Assembly (NCBI RefSeq): GCF_001418565.1
Contig: NZ_LIQQ01000004.1
Span: 1-52,617, forward strand
Source: Streptomyces graminilatus
GTDB taxonomy: Bacteria > Actinomycetota > Actinomycetes > Streptomycetales > Streptomycetaceae
Length of the DNA: 52,617 nt
Direction of reading: 5' to 3'
Part shown: in pieces, positions 35,885 to 45,173 of the stretch
How positions within the stretch are numbered: the first letter of the stretch is position 1
Layout: every line of letters begins with the position of its first letter
Program-made: the position numbers and the translations under genes
The notes under the pieces: model-generated
Seen by the model: the letters and a program-made list of their open reading frames with translations, nothing else
Databases searched by the model: none
What the model was told of the DNA's origin: nothing

Positions 35885-38800
35885 TCAGCCCAGCAACTCC
35901 ACCTCCGCCAGGGTCGACTCGTCGTCCAGCACCAGCCGGTACCGCGCGTACGACCCCGCGAACGCCACCGAGAACGCCCGCGTCTGCCGGTCCCACCTGA
36001 ACGCTTCCCCCGAACGCCGGTCCAGTGTCCGCCAGTTGGCGCCGTCCGACGACCCCTGCAACGCCCAGCCCGTCGGCGCGTCGCCCCGGGCCGCCGATGT
36101 CAGCGTGTACTGGACGGCCTTCGGGGCACCGGTGACCGGCAGGTTCACGGACGTCACCGTCGCGTTCGTCGCCGACGTGTTGTCGAACAGGGCGCCCGCG
36201 CCGGTCACCACGTCCGCCCGTGGTGTCGGCACCTCGTCGTCCTGGGTGATCGAGACCGGGGCCGCGTCCTTGGCCGTTCCCCAGGCCGAGGGCTCGGGGC
36301 CCATGTCGAACTCCAGGGTCCCGCCCCCGGAGACGACCGAGTGGGGGAGCGAAGTCGACGTCCAGGACTGCCCGTTGACCTTCAGGCCCTGCACGTACAC
36401 GTTCCGTGCGCTGTTGGCCGGGGCCTTGATCACCAGATCCCGGCCGTTCTCCAGATGGACCGTGGCCTTGGTGAACAGCGGGGAGCCGATGGCGTATTCG
36501 CCGCTGCCCATGACGAGCGGGTAGAAGCCGAGCGCCGAGAACAGGTACCAGGCCGACTGCTCGCCGTTGTCCTCGTCGCCGTGGTAGCCCTGGCCGATCT
36601 CGCTGCCCGTGTAGAGCCGGGAGAGGACCTCGCGGACGTTCTTCTGTGTCTTCCAGGGCATGCCGGCCGCGTCGTACAGGTAATTCACGTGGTGGGCCAC
36701 CTGGTTGGAGTGGCCGTACATGCCCATCCGGACGTCCCGGGCCTCCGTCATCTCGTGGATGACCCCGCCGTACGAGCCCACGTACTCCGGTGACGCCGTC
36801 TCCGGGGTCCCGAAGTAGTCGTCGAGCTTGTCCGCGAGACCCGCCCGGCCGCCGTACAGATTGGCCAGGCCCCGGCTGTCCTGCGGGGCGGTGAAGGCGT
36901 AACCCCAGCCGTTCGTCTCCGTGTAGTCGTAACCCCAGACACGCGGGTCGTACGCCGACGACGCCACCCGCCAGTCACCCCGCGCGTCGCGGCCCTGGAA
37001 GAACCCGGCCTCCTTGTCGAACAACCGCACATAGTCCTGGGCCCGGTTGAGGAAGTACTCGGACTCCTCCTGGTAGCGCTTCTGCCCCGTCTCCTTGTAC
37101 AGCCCCTGGCCCATCCGGGCGATGCCGTAGTCGTTGAGACAGCCCTCCAGCGCCCATGACAGGCCCTCGCGCGTCTCGGTGCTCGTGTAGCCGAGGAAGG
37201 GCGAGGTCGCCATGCCCTTGCGGCCCACGCCCGACATCGGGGGCACGACGGTCGCGTTCTTCAGGGCGGCGTCGTACGCCGACTTGGCGTCGAACCCGAC
37301 GCCCTTCACATAGGCGTCGGCGAACGCCACGTCCGACGAGGTGCCCGTCATCAGGTCGGCGTACCCGGGGGAGGACCACCGCGAGGTCCAGCCGCCGTCC
37401 TTGTACTGCTGCACGAAACCGTCCGCCATCACGCCCGCCTGACCGGGCGTCAGAAGTGAGTACGCCGGCCAGGTCGTCCGATACGTGTCCCAGAAGCCGT
37501 TGTTGACGTACACCCTGCCGTCCACGATCTTCGCCCCGGTGTGCGTCGGGGTGTCGGGACCCGGCATCGGGGAGAACGGAGACGCGTACTGGAACTTCGA
37601 ACCGACCTTTTCGAAGCCGGAGTTGGGGTACAGATACAGCCGGTACAGGCTGGAGTGGAGAGTTGTCAGCTGGTCCTGCGTCGCCCCCTCCACCTCGACC
37701 TTCCCGAGCAGCCCGTCCCACTGCCGCTGAGCGTCGGCCCGTACGGTCTCGAAGGACGTACCGTCCGGAATCTCCTGCCGCAGGTTGGCCTTGGCCTGCT
37801 CGACGCTGATCAGCGAGGTGGCGAGCCGCAGCGTCACCACCCCGGTGGGAGCACTGAACCGCATACGGCCCTTGACCCCGGTCCACGATGCCGAGGTGAC
37901 CTCCGCGTCGTCGTCGAACACCCCGTACACGAACAGGCGGGTCGCTCCTGTCGACAGCCCCGACTTCACGTCCGAGAAGCCGGTGAAGGAGCCGTTCTCC
38001 GGGTCGAGGGTCAGGCCCGCCTGGTCGGTGACATTGTCGAACAGGACGCTGGCGTCGTCGCCGGGGTAGGTGAAGCGCAGGACCGCCGCGTGGTCGGTCG
38101 GTGTCATCTCGGCCCTGACGCCGTTCTCGAACCGCACCCCGTAGTAGTAGGGCCGCGCGGTCTCGTTCTCGTGCCGGAAGGCCAGCGCCCGTGCCGTACG
38201 GCCCGTGTCCGGGGTGCCGGCGGCGGCCGACGGCATCACCTGGAAGGTCTGCCGGTCACCCATCCAGGGGCTCGGCTCATGACTCGCGCTGAACGCCTGG
38301 ATCGTCGGCAGATTGTCGGCGTTGTTGGCCCGCGCGTAGTCGTACAGCCAGCTCAGCGAGCCCGCGTTGGTCACCGGAGTCCAGAAGTTGAAACCGTGCG
38401 GCACGGCCGTCGCCGGGAAGTCGTTGCCCCGCGAGAAGGCACCGCTGGAGTTGGTGCCCCGGGTCGTCACCGCATAGTCGGACAGGTGTTCCCGGGGCGG
38501 CTCGGGAGCCACCGTCCGCAACGCCACGTCGTCGATCCAGCCCCGGAACCTCGCGGGACCGGCCGGTGAGTCGTAGGCCACCAGCACCCGGTCGACCGTC
38601 CGCCCCTCCGCCACCGCCCCGATCCGCGAGGCGACATGGTTCCACTGGTTGACGTACAGCCCCTTGGCCGCGCCCTGCCCCTGCGGCGTCAGGGCGAACC
38701 CGTGCTGGTCGACCGCCGCGAGTTCACTCAGAAGGGTGCCGTCCGTGAAGGCGAGGTCCACCGACACGTTCGTGGCGTCGTAGTCGCGGTCACCGTCCGC

Positions 38801-39706
38801 CATCGACGGGAAGATCCGGTACGACAGTTCGGTGTCCCGGTCGACGGCCACGTCCACGTCGAACACCTTGTTGTACGAGTACGCCCGCCCGTCCGCCCGA
38901 TGTGTTCCGGCGTAGCGCAGCGCCCGTTTGCCCGTGAAACCGGCGCGCGCCTTCGCGGTCGGCGATCCGCTCGGGCCGTGGTCGACGAGCGACAGCATGT
39001 CCCGGGGCACGGGTGGGTCGCCGTCGCCCGTCGAGAACTGGACATCGGCGAGCTGGGTGATGGCACCCCCGTTGTTGCCTCCGATGTCGATCCTGAAGTG
39101 CTGGTAGGTGGCGGGCGCGGCCAGGTCGTACGACCGGGTCTGGAACCGTTCGGCGAACGACTGGCCCGAGCGGCGGTCGAGGGTCCGCCAGCCCGTCGTA
39201 CCGTCCGCCGAGCCCTGGAGCGTCCAGTCGGCGGGGTCGCGTTCGGCGTGGTCGTTGGCCGAGGTCAGCGCGTAGGTGACGACCCTGACCGGCTCGTCCA
39301 GGTCGAACTCCGCCCAGCCGGTCGACGCGAACGTCAGCCACTTGGTCCCCGGCTCGCCGTCGACGAGGTTCTCCTTCACCTCGCCCCCGGTGGTGTTCTC
39401 GCCGCTCGCCCGTACGTCCGTCACCTGGTCGGTCGCGTTGCCCGGGATGCCGGTGGTGTAGGCGCCGTCGGCACCCGAGGCCCGCTTCGTGCCGTCCGGC
39501 CCGGTGTCGACGGTGTTCAGCCAGTCCGGGGCCGGCTCACCCGGCTCGAACGAGGAGACGAACTCCCGGTCGGCGGCCGGTTCGGTGGCCGGGAGGGCGG
39601 TTGCCGCACCCGGTCCGCCGATCACCAGTGCGAACGTCGCAGCAATGGCCGAAAATGACCTGAACTCCCGCCCGTACCAACCTCTGTACCGAACTCCCTG
39701 CCGCAT
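35885..39706 (-). CDS. Secreted GH92 alpha-mannosidase with discoidin-type domains
   Basis: A 1273-aa exported enzyme removing alpha-linked mannose. A signal peptide occupies about residues 1-42 (FSAIAATFALVIGGPGAATA). Residues about 80-190 form an F5/8-type discoidin domain (ADWTLQGSADGT, WRTLDRRSGQSF), and a second half-repeat closes the protein (WALQGSSDGANWRTLDRRSG). The GH92 catalytic region, about 400-1130, has WTSRWSSPGYADLMTGTSSD, YTETNGWGYAFT (probable acid Glu), GHSNQVAHHV and GYHGDEDNGEQSAWYLFSALG. The discoidin parts may bind glycans. A LacI-type palindrome 25 bp before the start suggests sugar control. It is divergent from ngcE. Confidence 0.92.
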   Translation of the reverse strand: MRQGVRYRGWYGREFRSFSAIAATFALVIGGPGAATALPATEPAADREFVSSFEPGEPAPDWLNTVDTGPDGTKRASGADGAYTTGIPGNATDQVTDVRASGENTTGGEVKENLVDGEPGTKWLTFASTGWAEFDLDEPVRVVTYALTSANDHAERDPADWTLQGSADGTTGWRTLDRRSGQSFAERFQTRSYDLAAPATYQHFRIDIGGNNGGAITQLADVQFSTGDGDPPVPRDMLSLVDHGPSGSPTAKARAGFTGKRALRYAGTHRADGRAYSYNKVFDVDVAVDRDTELSYRIFPSMADGDRDYDATNVSVDLAFTDGTLLSELAAVDQHGFALTPQGQGAAKGLYVNQWNHVASRIGAVAEGRTVDRVLVAYDSPAGPARFRGWIDDVALRTVAPEPPREHLSDYAVTTRGTNSSGAFSRGNDFPATAVPHGFNFWTPVTNAGSLSWLYDYARANNADNLPTIQAFSASHEPSPWMGDRQTFQVMPSAAAGTPDTGRTARALAFRHENETARPYYYGVRFENGVRAEMTPTDHAAVLRFTYPGDDASVLFDNVTDQAGLTLDPENGSFTGFSDVKSGLSTGATRLFVYGVFDDDAEVTSASWTGVKGRMRFSAPTGVVTLRLATSLISVEQAKANLRQEIPDGTSFETVRADAQRQWDGLLGKVEVEGATQDQLTTLHSSLYRLYLYPNSGFEKVGSKFQYASPFSPMPGPDTPTHTGAKIVDGRVYVNNGFWDTYRTTWPAYSLLTPGQAGVMADGFVQQYKDGGWTSRWSSPGYADLMTGTSSDVAFADAYVKGVGFDAKSAYDAALKNATVVPPMSGVGRKGMATSPFLGYTSTETREGLSWALEGCLNDYGIARMGQGLYKETGQKRYQEESEYFLNRAQDYVRLFDKEAGFFQGRDARGDWRVASSAYDPRVWGYDYTETNGWGYAFTAPQDSRGLANLYGGRAGLADKLDDYFGTPETASPEYVGSYGGVIHEMTEARDVRMGMYGHSNQVAHHVNYLYDAAGMPWKTQKNVREVLSRLYTGSEIGQGYHGDEDNGEQSAWYLFSALGFYPLVMGSGEYAIGSPLFTKATVHLENGRDLVIKAPANSARNVYVQGLKVNGQSWTSTSLPHSVVSGGGTLEFDMGPEPSAWGTAKDAAPVSITQDDEVPTPRADVVTGAGALFDNTSATNATVTSVNLPVTGAPKAVQYTLTSAARGDAPTGWALQGSSDGANWRTLDRRSGEAFRWDRQTRAFSVAFAGSYARYRLVLDDESTLAEVELLG

Positions 39707-39730
39707 GCGAGAGCACTCTCCCTACTGCTG

Positions 39731-39742
39731 GACAACGTTGTC
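39731..39742. promoter_or_regulatory. Palindrome GACAACGTTGTC (copy 2) before the GH92 gene
   Basis: It is identical to 35187-35198 and sits 25 bp upstream of the GH92 start codon, where a repressor would block transcription. Its LacI-like regulator is not in the window. Confidence 0.6.
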
Positions 39743-39931
39743 AGCTTGCTGCGCAGGAACCAGTAGGGAGTCAAGTGGTCAGTGGTGTCAAGGGTGTTGG
39801 ATGTGGCATTCGGACCCAATATCGCGAATTCATCGCGCAATGGATGCCCGCGGTCCGCATATTTCCGTGAGGTCTCAACTCGGAAAAGACCCGCGGTCGA
39901 CCCCGCCCTCGATCTTGCTCCTTTGACGGGA

Positions 39932-39947
39932 AGTGGACTATACCTGT
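39932..39947. promoter_or_regulatory. DasR-responsive-element-like site upstream of ngcE
   Basis: The sequence agtggactatacctgt matches 13 of 16 positions of the dre consensus as I recall it (A(C/G)TGGTCTAGACCA(C/G)T). DasR is the GntR-family repressor of chitin and N-acetylglucosamine uptake, so a site in front of a chitosaccharide importer is expected. It is 264 bp before ngcE, implying a long leader or a distant promoter. Confidence 0.65.
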
Positions 39948-40093
39948 CGGCGTCTGCCACTGTTCGCCCTGTCGACGCCCCGTCGACGACAGAGGAAACG
40001 ACAGGTGCGAGGGGACCGGAAGGGTGGTTTGACGTGCTGAACGCGCGGCCCGCCGGGTATTCCCTCTGATCAGGACGCATCACGCACCAGTAG

Positions 40094-40141
40094 TTCCCGC
40101 ACGACGCACTTCCCGCACGACGCACTTCCTGCACGACCCAG
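40094..40141 (+). repeat. Three tandem 16-bp repeats in the ngcE leader
   Basis: The unit ttcccgcacgacgcac occurs twice without a gap and a third time with changes (ttcctgcacgacccag), ending 70 bp before the ngcE start. It lies between the dre-like site and the gene, probably in the transcribed leader. Confidence 0.8.
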
Positions 40142-40211
40142 TTCGACCCGATCGCGGTGCCGGGAGGATCCGGTTCACCGCCTGAGTCCTGGAGAAGGCG
40201 AGGACTTGAGC

Positions 40212-41708
40212 ATGGGATCCACTTCCGACGAGAGCCGCACCCCCGACCGCACGTCCGGTACCACCGACCCGACCGGCGCCACCCCCGTCAACGGTGTCGG
40301 CCGCCGCGACCTGATCAGGCGGTCCGCGGCGCTCGGTCTGGTCTCCGTCCCCGCGATGGGTTTCCTGTCCGCCTGCGCCAGCAGCGGCGGAGGCGGCGAG
40401 GACAAGGCCGCGGCGGGCGAGAAGACCGCGAAGAACCCCCTGGCGGTCAACGACAGCGTCCCGATGGAGTTCGTGCTCTTCGACGGCGGCTTCGGCAAGG
40501 AGTACGCCGAGGACGCGGTCAAGCTCTATGAGCGGGGCTTCCCCAAGGCCGGGGTCAGGTTCTCCGCCACCCAGAAGATCCAGTCCACGCTCCAGCCCCG
40601 CTTCAACCAGGGCACCCCGCCCGACCTGATCGACAACTCCGGTGCCGAGCAGATGGACATGGGCGTCCTGGCGGGCAAGAACCAGCTCGCCGACCTCACC
40701 CCACTGCTGGACGCCCCGTCCTTCGACGACCCGGACAAGAAGGTCCGTGACACCCTGCGCCCGGGCATCGTCGAGATGGGCCGGCTCGACGGCGACCCGG
40801 TGTGGATCATGTACTACGCCTACACGGTGTACGGCGTCTGGTACTCCCAGAAGGCCTTGGACTCGCTCGACGCCACCTATCCCCAGACGTGGGACGAGAT
40901 GCTCGCCGTGTGCGAGAAGGCCAGGAAAAAGGGCATCGCGGGCTGGACCTACGCGGGCAAGTACCCGTACTACCTGCCCTTCTCGCTCTACGCGATGATC
41001 GGCAAGGTCGGCGGGGTCGAGGTCCTCGACGCGATCGACAACCTGGAGCCCAACGCCTGGAGGAACCCGGCCGTCAAGGCCTGTTTCGAGGCGTACTACG
41101 AGCTCTACAAGAAGGGGTACGTCCTCAAGGGCACCCCGGGCCTGGATCACATCCAGTCGCAGACCGCGTGGGCCAAGGGCAAGGCGCTGTTCATCCCGAA
41201 CGGCTCATGGGTGGAGAACGAGTCGGCGAACGTCATCCCCGCCGACTTCGACCTCGCCGTCTCCGCGCCGACCGGCATCGACAGCTCCGACAAGCTGCCG
41301 TTCGGCACGATCTGGGCCTCCGGCGGTGAGCCGTTCATCGTCCCGGCCAAGGCGAGGAACACCCCGGGCGGCATGGAGCAACTGCGCATCATGCTCAGTG
41401 AGGCCTCCTCGAAGAACTTCACCACCAAGGTCAAGTCGCTGACCGCGTACAACGGCGGGACCGAGGGCATCACCCTCACCCCGGGCCTCAAGTCGGGTGT
41501 GGCGGCGCTGGCGAAGGCCGGCGACAACGTCGTCAACCCGCGTCTTCAGGACTGGTACGTACAGCTTCAGAAGGAGAAGATCGGGGTGTCGGGGCTCGGC
41601 GAGATGATGGCCGGACGGCTCACCCCGGCCGAGGCCATCAAGAAGATCCAGGGTTATGCCGACGAGACCGCGAAGGACCCGTCGATCAAGCACTACAAGC
41701 ACCAGTGA
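40212..41708 (+). CDS. ngcE: NgcE-type N-acetylglucosamine/chitobiose-binding lipoprotein
   Basis: A 498-aa extracellular solute-binding protein of a carbohydrate ABC importer (CUT1), bringing N-acetylglucosamine or chitobiose to NgcF-NgcG. A twin-arginine-like leader (GRRDLIRRSAALGLV) ends at the lipobox FLSACAS, so it is a lipoprotein. PPDLIDNSGAEQMDMGVLA and GDPVWIMYYAYTVYGVWYS fit the family. The assignment rests on similarity to my memory of NgcE and on the order ngcEFG-rok7B7-xylFGH. The ATG at 40212 is preferred to TTG 40206. No ATPase gene is present; such importers use the shared ATPase MsiK. Confidence 0.87.
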   Translation: MGSTSDESRTPDRTSGTTDPTGATPVNGVGRRDLIRRSAALGLVSVPAMGFLSACASSGGGGEDKAAAGEKTAKNPLAVNDSVPMEFVLFDGGFGKEYAEDAVKLYERGFPKAGVRFSATQKIQSTLQPRFNQGTPPDLIDNSGAEQMDMGVLAGKNQLADLTPLLDAPSFDDPDKKVRDTLRPGIVEMGRLDGDPVWIMYYAYTVYGVWYSQKALDSLDATYPQTWDEMLAVCEKARKKGIAGWTYAGKYPYYLPFSLYAMIGKVGGVEVLDAIDNLEPNAWRNPAVKACFEAYYELYKKGYVLKGTPGLDHIQSQTAWAKGKALFIPNGSWVENESANVIPADFDLAVSAPTGIDSSDKLPFGTIWASGGEPFIVPAKARNTPGGMEQLRIMLSEASSKNFTTKVKSLTAYNGGTEGITLTPGLKSGVAALAKAGDNVVNPRLQDWYVQLQKEKIGVSGLGEMMAGRLTPAEAIKKIQGYADETAKDPSIKHYKHQ

Positions 41709-41754
41709 CCGAAGCGTCCAAGAGCTGATCGAGGGCTGATCAAGAGTTGATGGT

Positions 41755-42726
41755 GTGTCATCGGCGGCGGCACCCGCGCACGGAACGGGGTCTGTGGTAA
41801 TGCAGCACGGCAAGTACCGTTTCATCATCGGATTTCTGGCGGTCCCTCTCGGGCTGTACGCGCTTTTCGTCATCTGGCCGTTCATCCAGTCCATCTATTA
41901 CTCGTTCACGGACTGGACCGGACTGAGCCCGGAATTCAAGATGGTGGGCTTCGCCAACTACGAGAGGATGTTCGACGACGACATCTTCTGGAAGTCCCTG
42001 CGGCACAGCCTCCTGTTCGCGCTGGTGCTGCCGCTGGTGACGATCGGCCTGGCACTGTTCTTCGCCTTCATGATCAATGTGGGCGGACGGCGGCGCCGCG
42101 GCGGACCGGTGATTTCCGGGGTGCGCGGCTCCTCGTTCTACAAAATCGTCTATTTCTTCCCGCAGGTGCTGTCGATCGCGATCGTCGCGCTGCTGTTCGC
42201 CTTCGCGTACAACCCGGAGAGCGGCGCGATCAACTCGCTGCTGCGGGGTATCGGGCTCGGCAGTGTCCAGCCGCTGTGGCTGGGCGACCCGGATCTCGCC
42301 CTGTGGTGCGTGATGGCGGTTCTGGTCTGGTCGACGGTCGGCTTCTTCGTGGTGCTGTTCTCCGCGGGCATGGCGTCCATCCCGGCGGACCTCTACGAGG
42401 CCGCGCTGCTCGACGGCGCGGGCCGGGCGGCCACGTTCTTCCGGATCACCCTGCCGCTGCTGTGGGACACCGTGCAGTCCGGCTGGGTCTACATGGGCAT
42501 CCTCGCGCTGGGCGCCGAGGCGTTCGCGGTCGTCCAGATCATGACGACCGGGCCCGGCGGCCCGGACTACTCGACGACCGTCATGGTCCTTTACGTCTAC
42601 CAGAAGGCCTTCCGCGACGGTCAGGCCGCCTACGCAACCACCATCGGAGTCGCCCTGCTCGTCGTCACGCTGGCCTTCGCGGCCCTCGTGATGCGGCTGG
42701 GCCGGCGCGAGCGGCTGGAGTACTGA
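41755..42726 (+). CDS. ngcF: NgcF-type sugar ABC transporter permease
   Basis: A 323-aa MalF-like membrane subunit with six hydrophobic segments (first: FIIGFLAVPLGLYALFVIWP). The EAA loop contacting the ATPase is EAALLDGAGRAATFFRITLP. It pairs with NgcG. The GTG at 41755 and the ATG at 41800 are both possible starts. NgcG follows after 5 bp. Confidence 0.87.
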   Translation: MSSAAAPAHGTGSVVMQHGKYRFIIGFLAVPLGLYALFVIWPFIQSIYYSFTDWTGLSPEFKMVGFANYERMFDDDIFWKSLRHSLLFALVLPLVTIGLALFFAFMINVGGRRRRGGPVISGVRGSSFYKIVYFFPQVLSIAIVALLFAFAYNPESGAINSLLRGIGLGSVQPLWLGDPDLALWCVMAVLVWSTVGFFVVLFSAGMASIPADLYEAALLDGAGRAATFFRITLPLLWDTVQSGWVYMGILALGAEAFAVVQIMTTGPGGPDYSTTVMVLYVYQKAFRDGQAAYATTIGVALLVVTLAFAALVMRLGRRERLEY

Positions 42727-42731
42727 CACCT

Positions 42732-43658
42732 ATGACGACGACCGACAGCACACCGCCGGACACGGTTCGCCAGCCGGACGGAGGGCCCGTTCGCAAGACG
42801 GAAGTGCCCGCGAAGGGCGGCCGGGAGAAGCGTGAGGGCGGGGTTCTCAACGTCTTCTCGCACGGCATGCTCGTCCTGTGGGCGTTCATGGTCGTGATGC
42901 CGCTGCTGTGGGCGGTGATGACGTCCTTCAAGGACGACAACGCGATCTTCAGCTCACCCTGGTCCCTGCCGGACAAGCTGCACTTCGACAACTGGGCGCG
43001 GGCCTGGACCGACGCCAACATGAGCGACTACTTCCTCAACACCGTTCTGGTGGTGGGCGGTTCACTCATCGGCACCCTGGTGCTGGGCTCGATGGCGGCG
43101 TATGTCCTGGCCCGCTTCGACTTCCCGGGCAACCGGTTCATCTACTTCCTGTTCATCGGCGGCATGAGCTTCCCGATCATGCTGGCCCTGGTCCCGCTGT
43201 TCTACGTCGTGAACAACATGGGCCTGCTGAACACGATCCACGGGCTGATCCTGGTCTACGTCGCCTACTCGCTGCCGTTCACGGTCTTCTTCCTGACCGC
43301 GTTCTTCCGGACCCTGCCGACGTCGGTGGCGGAGGCGGCCTTCGTCGACGGTGCCTCGCACTCCCGGACCTTCTTCCAGATCATGCTGCCCATGGCCAAG
43401 CCCGGACTGATCAGTGTGGGCATCTTCAACTTCCTCGGCCAGTGGAACCAGTACATGCTGCCGACGGTGCTCAACACCGACCCCGACAAACGGGTCCTCA
43501 CCCAGGGGCTGGTGCAGCTCGCCGCCGCCCAGGGCTACAAGGGCGACTGGTCGGGTCTCTTCGCGGGTCTGGTGATGGCGATGCTGCCGGTACTGGCCGC
43601 ATACATCATTTTCCAGCGCCAGGTGGTGACGGGTCTCACGGCCGGTGCTCTGAAGTAA
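42732..43658 (+). CDS. ngcG: NgcG-type sugar ABC transporter permease
   Basis: A 308-aa MalG-like membrane subunit with about six hydrophobic segments. The EAA loop is EAAFVDGASHSRTFFQIMLP, and the C-terminus TGLTAGALK is typical of the family. A charged cytoplasmic N-terminus of about 45 residues precedes the first helix. It is the last gene of the importer operon; a hairpin lies 28 bp after the stop. Confidence 0.87.
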   Translation: MTTTDSTPPDTVRQPDGGPVRKTEVPAKGGREKREGGVLNVFSHGMLVLWAFMVVMPLLWAVMTSFKDDNAIFSSPWSLPDKLHFDNWARAWTDANMSDYFLNTVLVVGGSLIGTLVLGSMAAYVLARFDFPGNRFIYFLFIGGMSFPIMLALVPLFYVVNNMGLLNTIHGLILVYVAYSLPFTVFFLTAFFRTLPTSVAEAAFVDGASHSRTFFQIMLPMAKPGLISVGIFNFLGQWNQYMLPTVLNTDPDKRVLTQGLVQLAAAQGYKGDWSGLFAGLVMAMLPVLAAYIIFQRQVVTGLTAGALK

Positions 43659-43685
43659 CCGGAATCATTCGTTCAGCCGCCGTAC

Positions 43686-43719
43686 GCGCGCGTGCACACC
43701 GCAAAACGTGCATGCGCGC
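43686..43719 (+). terminator. Hairpin after ngcG
   Basis: The stem gcgcgcgtgcac pairs with gtgcatgcgcgc (one G-T pair) around accgcaaaac. It separates ngcEFG from rok7B7. Confidence 0.7.
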
Positions 43720-43850
43720 CGCTATGTGTACAAGCCCCTGAATGTAGTTCAACCTCTTGACGGGAGGTGACCCGAACGGCTCAGCTTAGAGTTCACTAGT
43801 TGGACATAGACGGGGCCTCATCGATGCGGCCCCGTGCGCGGGAGGTCGTC

Positions 43851-45050
43851 GTGGAGACTCCAGGGTCGCAGTCGTCACTGCACCGAGCCAACCTGGAGCG
43901 GGTCGTACGGGCCGTGCGCCTCGCCGGGTCCCTCACGCAGGCCGAGATCGCCAGGACCACCGGTCTGTCCGCGGCCACGGTGTCCAACATCGTCCGTGAG
44001 CTGAAGGACGGCGGAACGGTCGAGGTCACGCCCACCTCGGCGGGCGGCCGAAGGGCCCGCGCCGTGTCGCTGAGCGGGGACGCCGGCATCGTGATCGGCA
44101 TCGACTTCGGCCACACGCACCTGCGGGTCGCGATCGGCAACCTCGCCCACCAGGTGCTGGCCGAGGAGTCCGAGCCGCTGGACGTGGACGCCTCCGCCGC
44201 GCAGGGCTTCGACCGGGCAGAAGAGCTGGTCAATCGCCTGATCGCAGCAACGGGCGTCGACCAGTCCAAGATCGCCGGAGTGGGCCTGGGCGTACCCGGC
44301 CCGATCGATGTGGAGTCGGGCACCCTGGGCTCCAGCGCGATCCTGCCGGGCTGGACCGGCACCAGGCCCGGCGAGGAGATGCGCGGGCGCCTGGGCGTGC
44401 CGGTGCACGTCGACAACGACGCCAACCTCGGCGCCCTCGGTGAGCTGGTCTGGGGGAGCGGCCGGGGGGTGCGTGATCTTGCATACATCAAGGTGGCCAG
44501 CGGTGTCGGGTCCGGACTGGTGATAGACGGCAAGATCTACCGTGGTCCGGGTGGCACAGCGGGAGAAATCGGGCATATTACTCTTGATGAATCCGGACCG
44601 GTCTGCCGCTGCGGAAACCGGGGCTGTCTGGAGACCTTCGCGGCGGCGCGCTATGTGCTGCCGCTGCTCCAGTCCAGCCACGGAACCGACCTGACCATGG
44701 AAGGTGTGGTGCGGCTGGCGAGGGACGGTGACCCTGGCTGTCGTCGCGTGATCGCCGACGTCGGCCGTCACATCGGCAGTGGAGTCGCCAATCTTTGCAA
44801 TCTACTGAACCCGAGCAGAGTGGTCCTCGGTGGTGATCTCGCCGAGGCCGGCGAGCTGGTGCTCGGTCCCATAAGAGAGTCTGTCGGCCGCTATGCGATC
44901 CCCAGTGCGGCACGTCAACTGTCCGTTCTTCCAGGGGCACTTGGAGGCCGTGCGGAGGTGCTCGGAGCGCTCGCTCTCGCATTGAGCGAAATGGGCGATT
45001 CGACCCTTCTGGACGGCACGCTGACCTCGGCGACTCCTGCCTTCACCTAG
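43851..45050 (+). CDS. rok7B7: ROK-family transcriptional regulator Rok7B7
   Basis: A 399-aa regulator with a MarR-like winged helix (LTQAEIARTTGLSAATVSNIV) and a ROK sugar-kinase-like domain (GIDFGHTHLRVAIG). VPVHVDNDANLGALGEL and GTAGEIGHI are followed by the zinc-binding CRCGNRGCLE motif. In S. coelicolor Rok7B7 is known to control the adjacent xylFGH and to affect carbon repression and antibiotics. The GTG at 43851 is chosen because GGGAGG precedes it at 6 nt; TTG 43800 and ATG 43824 are alternatives. TCTTGACG, a possible -35, occurs before this gene and before xylF. Confidence 0.9.
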   Translation: METPGSQSSLHRANLERVVRAVRLAGSLTQAEIARTTGLSAATVSNIVRELKDGGTVEVTPTSAGGRRARAVSLSGDAGIVIGIDFGHTHLRVAIGNLAHQVLAEESEPLDVDASAAQGFDRAEELVNRLIAATGVDQSKIAGVGLGVPGPIDVESGTLGSSAILPGWTGTRPGEEMRGRLGVPVHVDNDANLGALGELVWGSGRGVRDLAYIKVASGVGSGLVIDGKIYRGPGGTAGEIGHITLDESGPVCRCGNRGCLETFAAARYVLPLLQSSHGTDLTMEGVVRLARDGDPGCRRVIADVGRHIGSGVANLCNLLNPSRVVLGGDLAEAGELVLGPIRESVGRYAIPSAARQLSVLPGALGGRAEVLGALALALSEMGDSTLLDGTLTSATPAFT

Positions 45051-45173
45051 AGAACGAACAACGCCGTTGCCAACCCGTTAAGGATTTACTTCTTGACGTC
45101 GCACGTGTGGCCGAGTTGACTTCCAGCCACCTCGGTCGCAGCGTTGCGGCCCTGTCAGGGAGGCACCACCAAA

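Noticed and set aside
35624..39658. Plus-strand open frames within the GH92 region
   Set aside because: The GH92 protein on the minus strand is uninterrupted over 1273 codons with catalytic motifs; plus-strand frames there are shadows.
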